The notes under the pieces: generated by a model
Seen by the model: only the letters and a program-made list of their open reading frames with translations
Told to the model about the DNA's origin: nothing
Database searches by the model: none
In this document: in pieces, positions 45,308-53,148 of the stretch
Position numbering within the stretch: the stretch's first letter is position 1
Layout of the letters: each line of letters starts with the position of its first letter
Source of the DNA: Deltaproteobacteria bacterium CSP1-8
GTDB taxonomy: Bacteria; Desulfobacterota; Deferrimicrobia; Deferrimicrobiales; Deferrimicrobiaceae
Assembly: GCA_001443455.1 (NCBI GenBank)
Contig: LDXO01000003.1
Coordinates: 82,232-146,231, forward strand
Direction of reading: 5' to 3'
DNA length: 64,000 nucleotides
Program-made: the position numbers and the translations under genes

Positions 45308-45691
45308 ATGGCGAGCGGACCGTACAGCGCGAAGGTGATGGACCACTTCATGAACCCGAGGAACGTCGGCGAGATCGAGGACGCCAGCGGCGTCGGCGAG
45401 GTCGGCAACCCTGCCTGCGGCGACATGATGCGCCTCTACCTCAAGGTCGAGGGCGGCAGGATCGTGGACGCGAAGTTCCGCACGTTCGGGTGCGGGGCCG
45501 CCATCGCCTCGAGTTCCATGCTGACGGAGATGATCAAGGGGAAGACGGTCGAGGAGGCACGGGCCATCACGAATCGGCACGTCGCCGACGCGCTCGACGG
45601 CCTCCCCGCCGTGAAGATCCACTGCTCGGTCATGGCGGAGGAGGCGGTGAAGTCCGCCCTGGACGATTACGCGAGAAAGAACCCCGCCTGA
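45308..45691 (+). CDS. IscU/NifU-type Fe-S scaffold
   Basis: The 127-residue scaffold opens with YSAKVMDHFMNPRNVGEIE and keeps the three ligand cysteines: GNPACGDMM (Cys about 38, with Asp after it), RTFGCGAAIASSS (Cys about 62) and KIHCSVMAEEA (Cys about 105). It assembles Fe-S clusters from a persulfide donor and iron. It lies between the NifS-like gene and a ferritin-like gene. The C-terminus is short, as in minimal archaeal and clostridial versions. Confidence 0.93.
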   Translation: MASGPYSAKVMDHFMNPRNVGEIEDASGVGEVGNPACGDMMRLYLKVEGGRIVDAKFRTFGCGAAIASSSMLTEMIKGKTVEEARAITNRHVADALDGLPAVKIHCSVMAEEAVKSALDDYARKNPA

Positions 45692-45712
45692 CGCCAAGGA
45701 GCGTGCATCGCG

Positions 45713-46234
45713 ATGCTGGACCGCAACGTGATCGAAATCCTTAAGGTCGCCCTCGCCCACGAGGAGCGGGCGAAGACGTTTTACGAGGGGCTGGCCCGCC
45801 GTCAGGGAGACAACCCCGCGGGGGACCTGTTCGCCTTCCTCGCGGAGGAGGAGGATGGGCACATCCGCAAGCTTTCCGCGAAGCACGGGATATCCGCCTC
45901 CGTCGCAGCTTGGGGAGAGAAGGTTTTGCCGTACATGATCGACCTGGACCGGCTCGCCTGGGAGGAAGGGATCGAGGCAGGGGGCGCCGAAGGTCCCGAT
46001 GCGCTGCGGAAGGGGCTCTTGGTCGCGAAGAAGGCGGAGGCACATGCGATTGCTTTCTACCACCAGGCCGGGAAAGCGGTCGAGGACAGGGAGACGGGGG
46101 AACTTCTTTCCCAACTGGAGTCCGAGGAGAGGATTCACCTTGCGAAGATCGAGGCATTCCTGAAAGACCTGGAAGAGCCCCGCGGGGCCATCAACCGTTC
46201 CGGAGGCAGACATGAAGACGACGAACCCGATTGA
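45713..46234 (+). CDS. full-length ferritin-like domain protein
   Basis: The 173-residue protein reads as two helical hairpins of the type found singly in the small neighbours: ALAHEERAKTFYEGLA with FLAEEEDGHIRKLS (about 13-50), and VAKKAEAHAIAFYHQAGKA with LLSQLESEERIHLAKI (about 101-146). Each half has the Glu and ExxH pattern of a diiron site. A linker of about 40 residues (WGEKVLPYMIDL) joins them. Its 3' end overlaps the next half-size gene by 23 bp. It may be an iron oxidase or store; no rubredoxin domain is attached. Confidence 0.82.
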   Translation: MLDRNVIEILKVALAHEERAKTFYEGLARRQGDNPAGDLFAFLAEEEDGHIRKLSAKHGISASVAAWGEKVLPYMIDLDRLAWEEGIEAGGAEGPDALRKGLLVAKKAEAHAIAFYHQAGKAVEDRETGELLSQLESEERIHLAKIEAFLKDLEEPRGAINRSGGRHEDDEPD

Positions 46235-46412
46235 CGTGATCCGGATGGCGCTGGAGCGCGAGAAGATGGCGGTCCGGGACTACTCGGAATTCGCGAAGAC
46301 GGCCACGGAGCCGTCGATCCGGGAGATGTTCCTCTTCCTGGCGGAGGAGGAGGAAAAGCACGTGAAGCTCCTGCAGGACGAGATCGACCGGGAGGTCAAT
46401 CAGGAGATGTAG
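46212..46412 (+). CDS. half-size ferritin-like (rubrerythrin-type) protein
   Basis: A 66-residue two-helix protein: VIRMALEREKMAVRDYSEFA (about 9-28) and MFLFLAEEEEKHVKLLQDEI (about 39-58). It is a close paralogue of the product at 43879, sharing FLAEEE and the following K-H. It overlaps the upstream full-length ferritin-like gene in a different frame and lies 9 bp before cysS. Confidence 0.82.
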   Translation: MKTTNPIDVIRMALEREKMAVRDYSEFAKTATEPSIREMFLFLAEEEEKHVKLLQDEIDREVNQEM

Positions 46413-46421
46413 GGCCCCCCC

Positions 46422-47846
46422 ATGCTTTCCCTCTACGACACCGTTTCCCGGAAGAAGGTTCCGCTTGATCCCCTCCGGCCGGGGCGTGTCGGGGTATATA
46501 CGTGCGGCCCCACGGTGTACCGCTACGTCCACATCGGGAACCTGCGGACCTACCTGCTGACCGACCTGCTCCTGCGGGCCGTCCGGTTCGCCGGCCTCAC
46601 GCCGTTCTCCGTCCAGAACATCACCGATATGGGGCATATGCACCAGGAGGCGCTTGAGCGGACGGAGGACAAGGTGATCGCCGCCGCCCGGGCTATGGGG
46701 AAGACGGCGCGGGAGATCGCGGAGTTCTTCACCGGGGCGTTTTTCCGGGATTGCCGCCGGATGAACTTTCTTCCGTCCGACGTCTACCCGCGCGCGTCGG
46801 CCCACGTCCCCGAGATGATCGCGGTGGCGGAGGAGCTGGAGAGGAAGGGAGCCACCTACGGAGAGGGCGGGTACCTCTATTTCGACGTGACGAAGGCGAA
46901 GGGATACGGGGAGCTGTCCGGCGCGATCCTGGGGAAGGGGGAGGCGGCCGGCCGCACGGACGGGTCGATCCACCGCCGCAAGAGGCGCCCGGAGGACTTC
47001 TCGCTGTGGCTTGCGGCGGAGCCCGGGCGGGAGTTCTGCTGGGAGAGCCCGTGGGGCGTCGGCTGGCCCGGATGGCACATCGAGTGCGCGGCGATGGCGG
47101 GGAAGTACCTGGGGCCGGAGTTCGATATCCATGTGGGAGGCGCAGACCTTCGGTTTCCCCATCACGAAAACTCCCGGGCGATGGCGATGACGGCCACCGG
47201 GGGGCGGTTCGCCTCCCTCTGGGTGCACGCGGCGCATCTGCAGGTCGACGGGCGCAAGATGTCCAAGTCGCTGAAAAACGAATATACGCTCGACGACCTC
47301 GAGGCCCGGGGGGTGGACCCGATGGACTTCCGGTACCATTGCCTCACCCTCCATTACCGGACGCCGATGAACTTCACCTGGGAGGCGCAGGCGGCGTCGA
47401 GAAAGGCGCTGGCGAGACTTAGGGAGGTGTTTGCGGCGCGGGGCGGGGAAGGAATTTCCCCGGGGACCGGTTCCGGTGCGGGAGAGGTCCGGCGCCGCTT
47501 CCGCGAGGCGATCTTGGACGACCTGAACGCCCCGAAGGCCCTGGCCGTCGTTCACGAGGCGGCACGCTCGGGTTTTCCCGGGGATACGTTGCAGGCATTG
47601 GCCGGCGAGTGGGACGAGGTCCTGGGGATCGGGCTGCCCGTGGCGGCCCCGGGGGACGCGCGTGCGGAACCCGCGAGGCCGGAAGAGGTCGCCCCCGGGG
47701 AAGTCGGCGATCTCGCACGGCTGCGGGACAGATGCCGCCGGGAAGGAAGGTACGCGGAGGCGGACGCGCTGAGGGAGAAGATCCGCGAGGCCGGCTACGA
47801 CGTGCTCGACCGGAAGGGTAAGCCCGCGAGGCTGAAGAGAATATGA
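46422..47846 (+). CDS. cysS: cysteinyl-tRNA synthetase
   Basis: CysRS charges tRNA-Cys. The class I signature is HIGN (about 32-35) after the zinc Cys of YTCGPTV. Further zinc ligands lie in WHIECAAM and GGADLRFPHHEN, and KMSKSLKN is at about 282-289. The 474-residue length is normal. The KIIK motif near residue 84 reads KVIA. Its position after the NifS-like, IscU and ferritin-like genes (9-bp gap) is unusual. It overlaps the methyltransferase gene by 4 bp. Confidence 0.95.
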   Translation: MLSLYDTVSRKKVPLDPLRPGRVGVYTCGPTVYRYVHIGNLRTYLLTDLLLRAVRFAGLTPFSVQNITDMGHMHQEALERTEDKVIAAARAMGKTAREIAEFFTGAFFRDCRRMNFLPSDVYPRASAHVPEMIAVAEELERKGATYGEGGYLYFDVTKAKGYGELSGAILGKGEAAGRTDGSIHRRKRRPEDFSLWLAAEPGREFCWESPWGVGWPGWHIECAAMAGKYLGPEFDIHVGGADLRFPHHENSRAMAMTATGGRFASLWVHAAHLQVDGRKMSKSLKNEYTLDDLEARGVDPMDFRYHCLTLHYRTPMNFTWEAQAASRKALARLREVFAARGGEGISPGTGSGAGEVRRRFREAILDDLNAPKALAVVHEAARSGFPGDTLQALAGEWDEVLGIGLPVAAPGDARAEPARPEEVAPGEVGDLARLRDRCRREGRYAEADALREKIREAGYDVLDRKGKPARLKRI

Positions 47847-48841
47847 AACCCCCGGGGGAGGAGCCGATCGTTAAGGTGAGAACGGTGGAAGATCTCATGG
47901 AGATGGCCCACGGGTACCAGCGTTCCATGGTCCTGTTCGCCGCGATGGATCTCGGCGTCTTTTCCGCTCTGGCCGGAGGTCCTTCCGACGCCGCCTCGCT
48001 TGCCCGGCGCCTTTGCGCGGACCCGCGGCGCCTCGCCATCCTGCTGAACGCCCTCGTGGGGGTGGGGCTGCTCGGGAAGAAGGGAAAGGGATACCGGAAC
48101 GGGGAGATTGCCAACCGGTTCCTCGCCGACGGCCCCGCCTCGAAGGCGTCCATCCTGCTCCACCATCTCAACTGCTGGACGGAATGGACGAGGCTGCCGC
48201 ACACGGTCCGGGCAGGCGGGAAACGGCCCGGAAGGAAGAAGGGGTACCAGGAGAATTTCATCCGGGGAATGGAGGACAACGCGCGGGAGCGGGCCGCCAT
48301 CGTGGCGGCGCGGATTCCCTTGCGGAAGGGGGAGCGGGTCCTCGACCTGGGGGGAGGACCCGGAACGTACGCGGTCGAGTGGGCGAAACGGTACCCCGGC
48401 GCGCGCCTGACGGTCTTCGACACCCCGGAAACCCTCGCGGTCACCAGGAAAATCCTGGAGGAGAAAGGCGCTTCCCGGCTGGTCGCCCTGAGGGAGGGCG
48501 ATTTCATGCGCGAACGGCTCGGGGGGCCGTTCGACTTCATCTGGATCTCCCAGATCCTCCACGCCTATTCGGAAAAGGAATGCCGCTTTCTCCTGCGCAA
48601 GGCCCGCAGGGCGACTGCCCCGGGGGGGCGCGTCGCCGTCCAGGAGTTCCTCCTGAAAGCAGGCGGTACCTCCCCGCCCGGCCCCGCGTTTTTTTCCGTC
48701 CATATGGTCGCCGTGACCGAAGGGGGAAAGGCCTACACGGCCGCGGAAATCGCCTCCCTGTTCCGTTTGTCGGGGTTCCGGAAGGTTTCGGCGGGCAGGC
48801 CGGACGCCCGGGGGGTGGGCGTAGTGACCGCGCGTCCCTGA
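47843..48841 (+). CDS. O-methyltransferase-like SAM enzyme with winged-helix N-terminus
   Basis: The 332-residue protein has an N-terminal helical dimerisation/winged-helix part (about 15-95; FAAMDLGVFSALAGGPSDAASLARRL) and a SAM domain with motif I VLDLGGGPGTYAVEWA (about 166-181). Later segments are IWISQILHAYSE and RVAVQEFLL. This is the layout of plant- and bacterial-type small-molecule O-methyltransferases. The substrate is unknown. It ends the Fe-S operon by translational coupling to cysS (ATGA overlap). Confidence 0.85.
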   Translation: MKPPGEEPIVKVRTVEDLMEMAHGYQRSMVLFAAMDLGVFSALAGGPSDAASLARRLCADPRRLAILLNALVGVGLLGKKGKGYRNGEIANRFLADGPASKASILLHHLNCWTEWTRLPHTVRAGGKRPGRKKGYQENFIRGMEDNARERAAIVAARIPLRKGERVLDLGGGPGTYAVEWAKRYPGARLTVFDTPETLAVTRKILEEKGASRLVALREGDFMRERLGGPFDFIWISQILHAYSEKECRFLLRKARRATAPGGRVAVQEFLLKAGGTSPPGPAFFSVHMVAVTEGGKAYTAAEIASLFRLSGFRKVSAGRPDARGVGVVTARP

Positions 48842-48990
48842 ACGGGAAAATCCCGCAATGTCCGTCGTGCCCCCGGTTTTTCCCTCCTGAATGAATTCCG
48901 TTTTTCTGCCGATAACCAGGGTGGTGGTCCGATGGGGGAAACCGGCGGATGCGCCCATCGGCGGTTGCCGCCGGCGGGAAAGAGAGGAAT

Positions 48991-51120
48991 ATGAGCGGGG
49001 AGAAGGTACTCATCGTCGGGGATAAGGCGCCGGTCCTCGAGGCGCTCTCGGGGTTGCTGAGGGAAAACGGTTGCGAGCCGGAAACGTCCGGTACGGCCGA
49101 GGAGGGACTCGATCTGCTGGCCCGGGAGATGGTTTCCCTCGCCCTCGTGGATGTGACGATGCCCGGGAAGGACGGTCTCCCGCTGGCGGGCAAGATCAAA
49201 AAGATCTCCCCGGACACCGAAGTCGTGATCCTGACCGATGGCCTCTCCCGGGAAACGGCGATCCGGGGGATTCCCGCGGATGTCTACGACTTTCTCCCGA
49301 CCCCCTTCGAAAACCTCGAGGACGTCCGGGGAACCGTTCGCAGAGCCCTGGAAAAACGGGCGCTCTCCCTGAAAATCCGGCAGCTCGATCGGGACCTGGA
49401 AATCCGCAACCGCGAGCTTTCGGCGGCCCTGAAGCGCCAAAACTCCCTTATCCGGGCTGGCCTCGCCATGGGGGGGATCAGCACCCTGCCGGATCTTCTC
49501 GACTTCTTCATCGGCCTGGTATCCGAGGAACTTGGCGTGGAGAGGGTCTCCCTGATGCTGCTGGACGACAGGAAAGGACAGATGCGGATCTACGCCTCGC
49601 GCGGGCTGGATGCGGAGGTCGTCGACAAGGTCCGGCTGAACGTGGGGGAAGGAATCGCCGGGTGGGTTGCCAAGGAAGGAAAACCGGTGCTGGTGAAGGA
49701 TGTCCAGACGGACCCGCGGGTCAACCGGTCCCTTAGCTCCACCCATGCCACATCGTTTATCTCCGCCCCGATGGTCATCAGCATCCCGATCCTGCTCCAG
49801 GAGAAGGTGCTGGGGGTGATCAACGTCACCAACCGGCGCTCCGGCCTCTCCTTCGACGAGGAGGACATGGCGTATCTCTACGGCCTCGCGGGCCAGGCGG
49901 CGATGGCGATCGAGAGAACGAAACAACTCGAGGAGCTTCAGGAGGCGTACGAGTCCCTGAAGGCCGCCCAGAAAACCCTCGTGGACTCGGAGCGGCTCCG
50001 GGCGCTCGGACAGCTGGCGGCCGGGGTGGCGCACGATTTCAACAATCTTCTCCACGGGATCCTGGGAAGGACCCAGCTCCTGGCCCTCAAGCTCGGCGAC
50101 AAGGAGATGGATTTTCCGTCCCTCCGCTCGCAGCTGGAAACGATCGAGAAGCTCACGCTCCAGGGCGCGGAAACGATCAGCCGGATCCAGGATCTTTCCC
50201 GGATCCGCAAGGATGCTCCCGGCGGGCCGCTCGACCTGAACGCGGTCGTGACCAACGCCGTCGAGATGACCCGGACCAAGTGGAAGGACGAGTGCGAGGC
50301 CAGAGGAATCCGCATCGGGGTTCACTTCCGGCCGGGCCCCCTTCCCATCACGGTGGGCGAACCCGCCGAGATCTGCCGCGTCACCTGCAACCTCATCATC
50401 AATGCCGTGGAAGCGATGCCCGGGGGAGGCGAGATCAAGCTTGCGACCATCCACGAGGGGGACCATCTCCTCCTGGAGGTGTCGGACACGGGGATCGGGA
50501 TGAGCGAAGAGGTCCGGGAACGGATCTTCGAGCCCTTTTTCACCACCAAGGAGGTCGGTCAGGGGCTGGGGACGAGCATCGTCTACGGGATCGTCGCCCG
50601 CCACGGGGGAGATATCCGGGTCGGCAGCGCGGATGGAGGGGGAACCACCTTCCGGTTGCGCCTGCCGGTGATTTCCCCCCACGCCGGGGAACGGCCGCGC
50701 AGGGGGACAGGGTCCCGGGAAGGGGCCGGCCCGGCAAAGGTGCTCATCATCGAGGACGGGGAGTTGAACCGGGATCTCTTCCAACGGTACGTCATGGAAA
50801 TGGGGCATCAGGCCGTCGTCGCATCCTCGGGGACGGAAGGGCTGCAAATCTTCGAAACCCGGAAGTTCGACCTGGTCATCACGGATCTCAGCATGCCGGG
50901 GATCTCGGGTCTGCAGGTGGCGGAGCGGGTGAAAAAACAGGACCCCGACGTGCCGGTGATCCTGGTCAGCGGCTGGGCGCTGCACCAGGACGAACAACGG
51001 ATCAGGGATGCCGGCGTCGACTACGTCGTGCCCAAGCCCTGCACCGTGAAAGACTTCCAGGACGTCGTCGCGGAGGCCCTTTGCTCCCGGGCGAAGGGTC
51101 CTTCCAACTCCTCAACCTGA
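48991..51120 (+). CDS. hybrid histidine kinase, REC-GAF-HisKA-HATPase-REC
   Basis: The 709-residue cytoplasmic kinase starts with a receiver (about 4-120) that keeps the phospho-Asp in LVDVTMPG but has only one pocket Asp (VGDK) and Thr in place of the switch Lys (FLPTPF), so it looks degenerate. A GAF domain (about 150-300), a coiled coil, HisKA with AGVAHDFNNLLHGI (phospho-His), HATPase (GIGMSEEV, GTSIVYGIV) and an intact C-terminal receiver (VITDLSMPG, VPKPC) follow. ATG 48991 follows AGAGAGGAAT. The output is not evident. Confidence 0.88.
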   Translation: MSGEKVLIVGDKAPVLEALSGLLRENGCEPETSGTAEEGLDLLAREMVSLALVDVTMPGKDGLPLAGKIKKISPDTEVVILTDGLSRETAIRGIPADVYDFLPTPFENLEDVRGTVRRALEKRALSLKIRQLDRDLEIRNRELSAALKRQNSLIRAGLAMGGISTLPDLLDFFIGLVSEELGVERVSLMLLDDRKGQMRIYASRGLDAEVVDKVRLNVGEGIAGWVAKEGKPVLVKDVQTDPRVNRSLSSTHATSFISAPMVISIPILLQEKVLGVINVTNRRSGLSFDEEDMAYLYGLAGQAAMAIERTKQLEELQEAYESLKAAQKTLVDSERLRALGQLAAGVAHDFNNLLHGILGRTQLLALKLGDKEMDFPSLRSQLETIEKLTLQGAETISRIQDLSRIRKDAPGGPLDLNAVVTNAVEMTRTKWKDECEARGIRIGVHFRPGPLPITVGEPAEICRVTCNLIINAVEAMPGGGEIKLATIHEGDHLLLEVSDTGIGMSEEVRERIFEPFFTTKEVGQGLGTSIVYGIVARHGGDIRVGSADGGGTTFRLRLPVISPHAGERPRRGTGSREGAGPAKVLIIEDGELNRDLFQRYVMEMGHQAVVASSGTEGLQIFETRKFDLVITDLSMPGISGLQVAERVKKQDPDVPVILVSGWALHQDEQRIRDAGVDYVVPKPCTVKDFQDVVAEALCSRAKGPSNSST

Positions 51121-51199
51121 CCGATCGGGCCGGCGGTTGCGATCGAATGCAACCCCCCGGGCGTCCACTCTCGGCGCGCTCATCGAGCACAAAACGCAA

Positions 51200-51236
51200 G
51201 AACCGGGGTCTCCCGCGGAGGGAAACCCCGGTTCGA
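51200..51236 (-). terminator. terminator downstream of tRNA-Val
   Basis: GAACCGGGGT and ACCCCGGTTC form a stem with a GC-rich internal loop. On the minus strand it is followed by a CTTGCGTTTTG run, just past the 3' end of tRNA-Val. It may also stop plus-strand transcripts from the hybrid kinase gene. Confidence 0.6.
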
Positions 51237-51247
51237 CGACTTTCCGA

Positions 51248-51322
51248 TGGTGGGCGCTACAGGATTTGAACCTGTGACTTCCACCGTGTGAAGGTGGCAC
51301 TCTACCGCTGAGTTAAGCGCCC
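51248..51322 (-). tRNA. tRNA-Val (anticodon CAC)
   Basis: Read on the minus strand, acceptor GGGCGCT pairs with AGCGCCC, discriminator A and encoded CCA follow. The anticodon stem CCACC/GGTGG encloses loop TTCACAC, with anticodon CAC at 51290-51288. The T arm has GGTTCAAATC. A 75-nt molecule. Confidence 0.94.
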
Positions 51323-51334
51323 CCGGGAGACCCT

Positions 51335-51362
51335 ATTCTACCGTTCCCTGCGGGAGCTTCAA
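51335..51362 (-). promoter_or_regulatory. sigma70-type promoter for tRNA-Val
   Basis: On the minus strand TTGAAG (51362-51357) and TAGAAT (51340-51335) are spaced by 16 bp. Transcription would begin a few bases before the mature tRNA 5' end. Confidence 0.65.
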
Positions 51363-51376
51363 GCGATTTTTCCCCG

Positions 51377-52144
51377 TCAGAAGGAAAGCTGCGCGCCGAT
51401 ATACGGCCCCTTGAGCTCGAGGTCGGCGACGATGTCGTCCTCGTCCACCTTCAGGTCGATGTAGCGGTAGCCGCCCTGAACCCTCAGGAAGGGGAGCGGG
51501 ACGAACGAGGCGAACACGTCGGCCTCGTACAGGTGGTTCCCCGAATAGGCCATCCCGGTCACCCGGGCGTCCGCCCGCACGAGATTGTTTGCGAACCCGG
51601 CCCCCGCGGCCAAGCCGATCATGGGGATCGGGGCCTTGAAATCCCTCCTTTCCGTAAGGGCCGAGCTCGTAAGTTCGACTTCGCCGTCGACGTACTTCAC
51701 CTTTCCGATCAGTCCGAGATAGAAACTGGCGGCGATGAGGTCGTGCCGGAGCATGTCGACCTGCAGTTCCGCGTCGAGCATATCGACGTCCAGGCGGGAG
51801 ATGACGTTGTCGCTCACCGAGAAGGTCTCGCCGCCGAACTCGATGGTCCGGGTCAGGGTCTTGTTCCCGTCGAAGCGGATCGGGGTGTAGCCGAGCCGCA
51901 AGGTGACCCTTCCGAACCGGACGAACGCCTCGCCCGAGAAGAAATTCTCGTCGCCCACCCCGAGGTCCCCCTTCACGTCGAACTTCGTTTCCGGCACCCC
52001 GGCGGTGGTGGTCTGCGCCGTGGCGGAGAGATCCGGGAACCAGTAGGTCCCCCGGACGCCGGCCTCGAAGCCCGGCAGGGCCAGTGCGGGCGCCGAGGAG
52101 ATGACCAGGAAAGCCGCAACGACCGGTAAGGACAATCGTCTCAT
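51377..52144 (-). CDS. outer-membrane beta-barrel protein
   Basis: The 255-residue protein has a cleavable signal peptide (about 1-22; VVAAFLVISSAPALA). The rest is alternating amphipathic strands: GFEAGVRGTYWFPDL, VTLRLGYTPIRFDG, VQGGYRYIDLKV. It ends in Phe (IGAQLSF), the usual signal for outer-membrane assembly. An 8- to 12-stranded OmpW/OmpA-like barrel is likely. The function is unknown. AGGGAGGAACG precedes the ATG. Confidence 0.8.
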   Translation of the reverse strand: MRRLSLPVVAAFLVISSAPALALPGFEAGVRGTYWFPDLSATAQTTTAGVPETKFDVKGDLGVGDENFFSGEAFVRFGRVTLRLGYTPIRFDGNKTLTRTIEFGGETFSVSDNVISRLDVDMLDAELQVDMLRHDLIAASFYLGLIGKVKYVDGEVELTSSALTERRDFKAPIPMIGLAAGAGFANNLVRADARVTGMAYSGNHLYEADVFASFVPLPFLRVQGGYRYIDLKVDEDDIVADLELKGPYIGAQLSF

Positions 52145-52211
52145 CGTTCCTCCCTTGCCTTTGTTATAATGTCCGCGCGGTACTCACGCGGAAACGCGAC
52201 GGAGTAAAAAA

Positions 52212-52304
52212 ATGACGACGGAACGGAAGCGGGAAATACGGCGCCGCAGGCAGAGAAAGAAAAAGGCCGGGAAGCGCCGCCGGAAAGAAGCGGAAAAGAA
52301 ATAG
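52212..52304 (+). CDS. putative 30-residue strongly basic protein
   Basis: ATG at 52212 follows CGGAGTAAAAA and opens a 30-residue frame composed almost only of Arg, Lys, Glu and Ala (MTTERKREIRRRRQR then KKKAGKRRRK and KEAEKK). A TATAAT box lies at 52165-52170. The composition suggests an RNA- or ribosome-binding peptide. It could equally be a by-product of a purine-rich leader; no homologue can be checked here. Confidence 0.4.
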   Translation: MTTERKREIRRRRQRKKKAGKRRRKEAEKK

Positions 52305-52373
52305 GCGGCCCGTACCGCGGGCGCGCGGTGCGGACATCTCGTTGCGCCGTCGATCGAGGCGTACCCCTCGGAC

Positions 52374-52469
52374 GGAAGCGGATGGGGCGCTGGTGGCCCC
52401 CCCGGACTTCAAATCCGGTCGGGAGGCAGCAATGTCTTCGGAGGGTTCGATTCCCTCACGCTTCCGCCA
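52374..52469 (+). tRNA. selC: tRNA-Sec (anticodon TCA)
   Basis: A 96-nt tRNA with selenocysteine features. The anticodon stem CCGGA/TCCGG holds loop CTTCAAA with anticodon TCA (52409-52411), decoding UGA. The D stem is long (GGGGC/GCCCC), and the variable arm is large (GGGAGGCAGCAATGTCTTC). The T stem is GAGGG/CCCTC. The acceptor pairs GGAAGCG with CGCTTCC, discriminator G and encoded CCA follow. The eighth acceptor pair would be G-A, a mismatch. GGACTTCAAATCC is nearly invariant in bacterial selC. Confidence 0.95.
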
Positions 52470-52520
52470 GTCTTTTCCATCCTTCATGCAAATACCTATC
52501 GATCGTTTCATATGATTTCT

Positions 52521-53066
52521 TTAGGGGCGGAGGGAGTAGCGGCACCCGCAGTAGTTCTGCCGGTAGATCCCGAACCGTTTCGCGGTCTCCACGCTCTTGA
52601 GGAACCCGTCGTTTTTCTTCATATCCGCCTCGAGGAAGAAGACCCCGGCTTTTTCCCCCTCCTCGCGGCCCGCGCGGTTGACCATCGCGGCGTCCTTTTT
52701 CGGGCTGACCGTCAGGACCGTGGAAAATGCCGGAATATTTATGGATTTTGCCTCCCTCGCGGTGCGGGCGAGACGCATCCGGATGCACGCCTCGCACCGG
52801 CGCCCCCTTTCCGGCTCGTCTTCCATCCCCCGGGTCGCCTGCTCCCACTCCTCCTCGCCGCCGCCGACGACGGTAAGGACGAAGGGGAGGGCGTCCTGGA
52901 GTTGCCGGGTCGCCTGGAGGCGCCGGTCATGCTCCTGCCCGGGCCAGATGTTCGGGTTGAAGAAGAACCCGCTGACACGGAATCGCTTGCTCATCGCCGG
53001 GATGCCATACGATGCGTCGGGGGCGCAGCAGATGTGGACCAGTACGCTTTCCCCTTCCGGGAGCAT
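52521..53066 (-). CDS. queH: epoxyqueuosine reductase QueH
   Basis: QueH reduces epoxyqueuosine to queuosine at the tRNA wobble position with an Fe-S cluster. The 181-residue protein has the paired motif VHICCAPD (about 10-17), RCEACIRMRL (about 89-98) and the C-terminal NYCGCRYS (about 170-177), giving the conserved cysteines. AGGAGGCAAATTGCG precedes the ATG 53066. It diverges from the M50 protease gene. Confidence 0.92.
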   Translation of the reverse strand: MLPEGESVLVHICCAPDASYGIPAMSKRFRVSGFFFNPNIWPGQEHDRRLQATRQLQDALPFVLTVVGGGEEEWEQATRGMEDEPERGRRCEACIRMRLARTAREAKSINIPAFSTVLTVSPKKDAAMVNRAGREEGEKAGVFFLEADMKKNDGFLKSVETAKRFGIYRQNYCGCRYSLRP

Positions 53067-53113
53067 CGCAATTTGCCTCCTATCCGAATCCCCACCTTCC
53101 GTATCCTTTATCT

Positions 53114-53119
53114 TATAAT
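53114..53119 (+). promoter_or_regulatory. -10 element upstream of the M50 protease gene
   Basis: A perfect TATAAT (53114-53119) overlaps the first possible TTG of the downstream gene. A transcript starting about 7 bp later would exclude that codon, so translation should begin at TTG 53149. No clear -35 is seen. Confidence 0.45.
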
Positions 53120-53148
53120 TGAAGCGAAGTAAAAAGGAGAAAAACCCC

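Noticed and set aside
51377..53066. Selenocysteine-encoding TGA near selC
   Set aside because: I looked for CxxC proteins extended through an in-frame TGA around the tRNA and found none; QueH and the barrel protein are complete.
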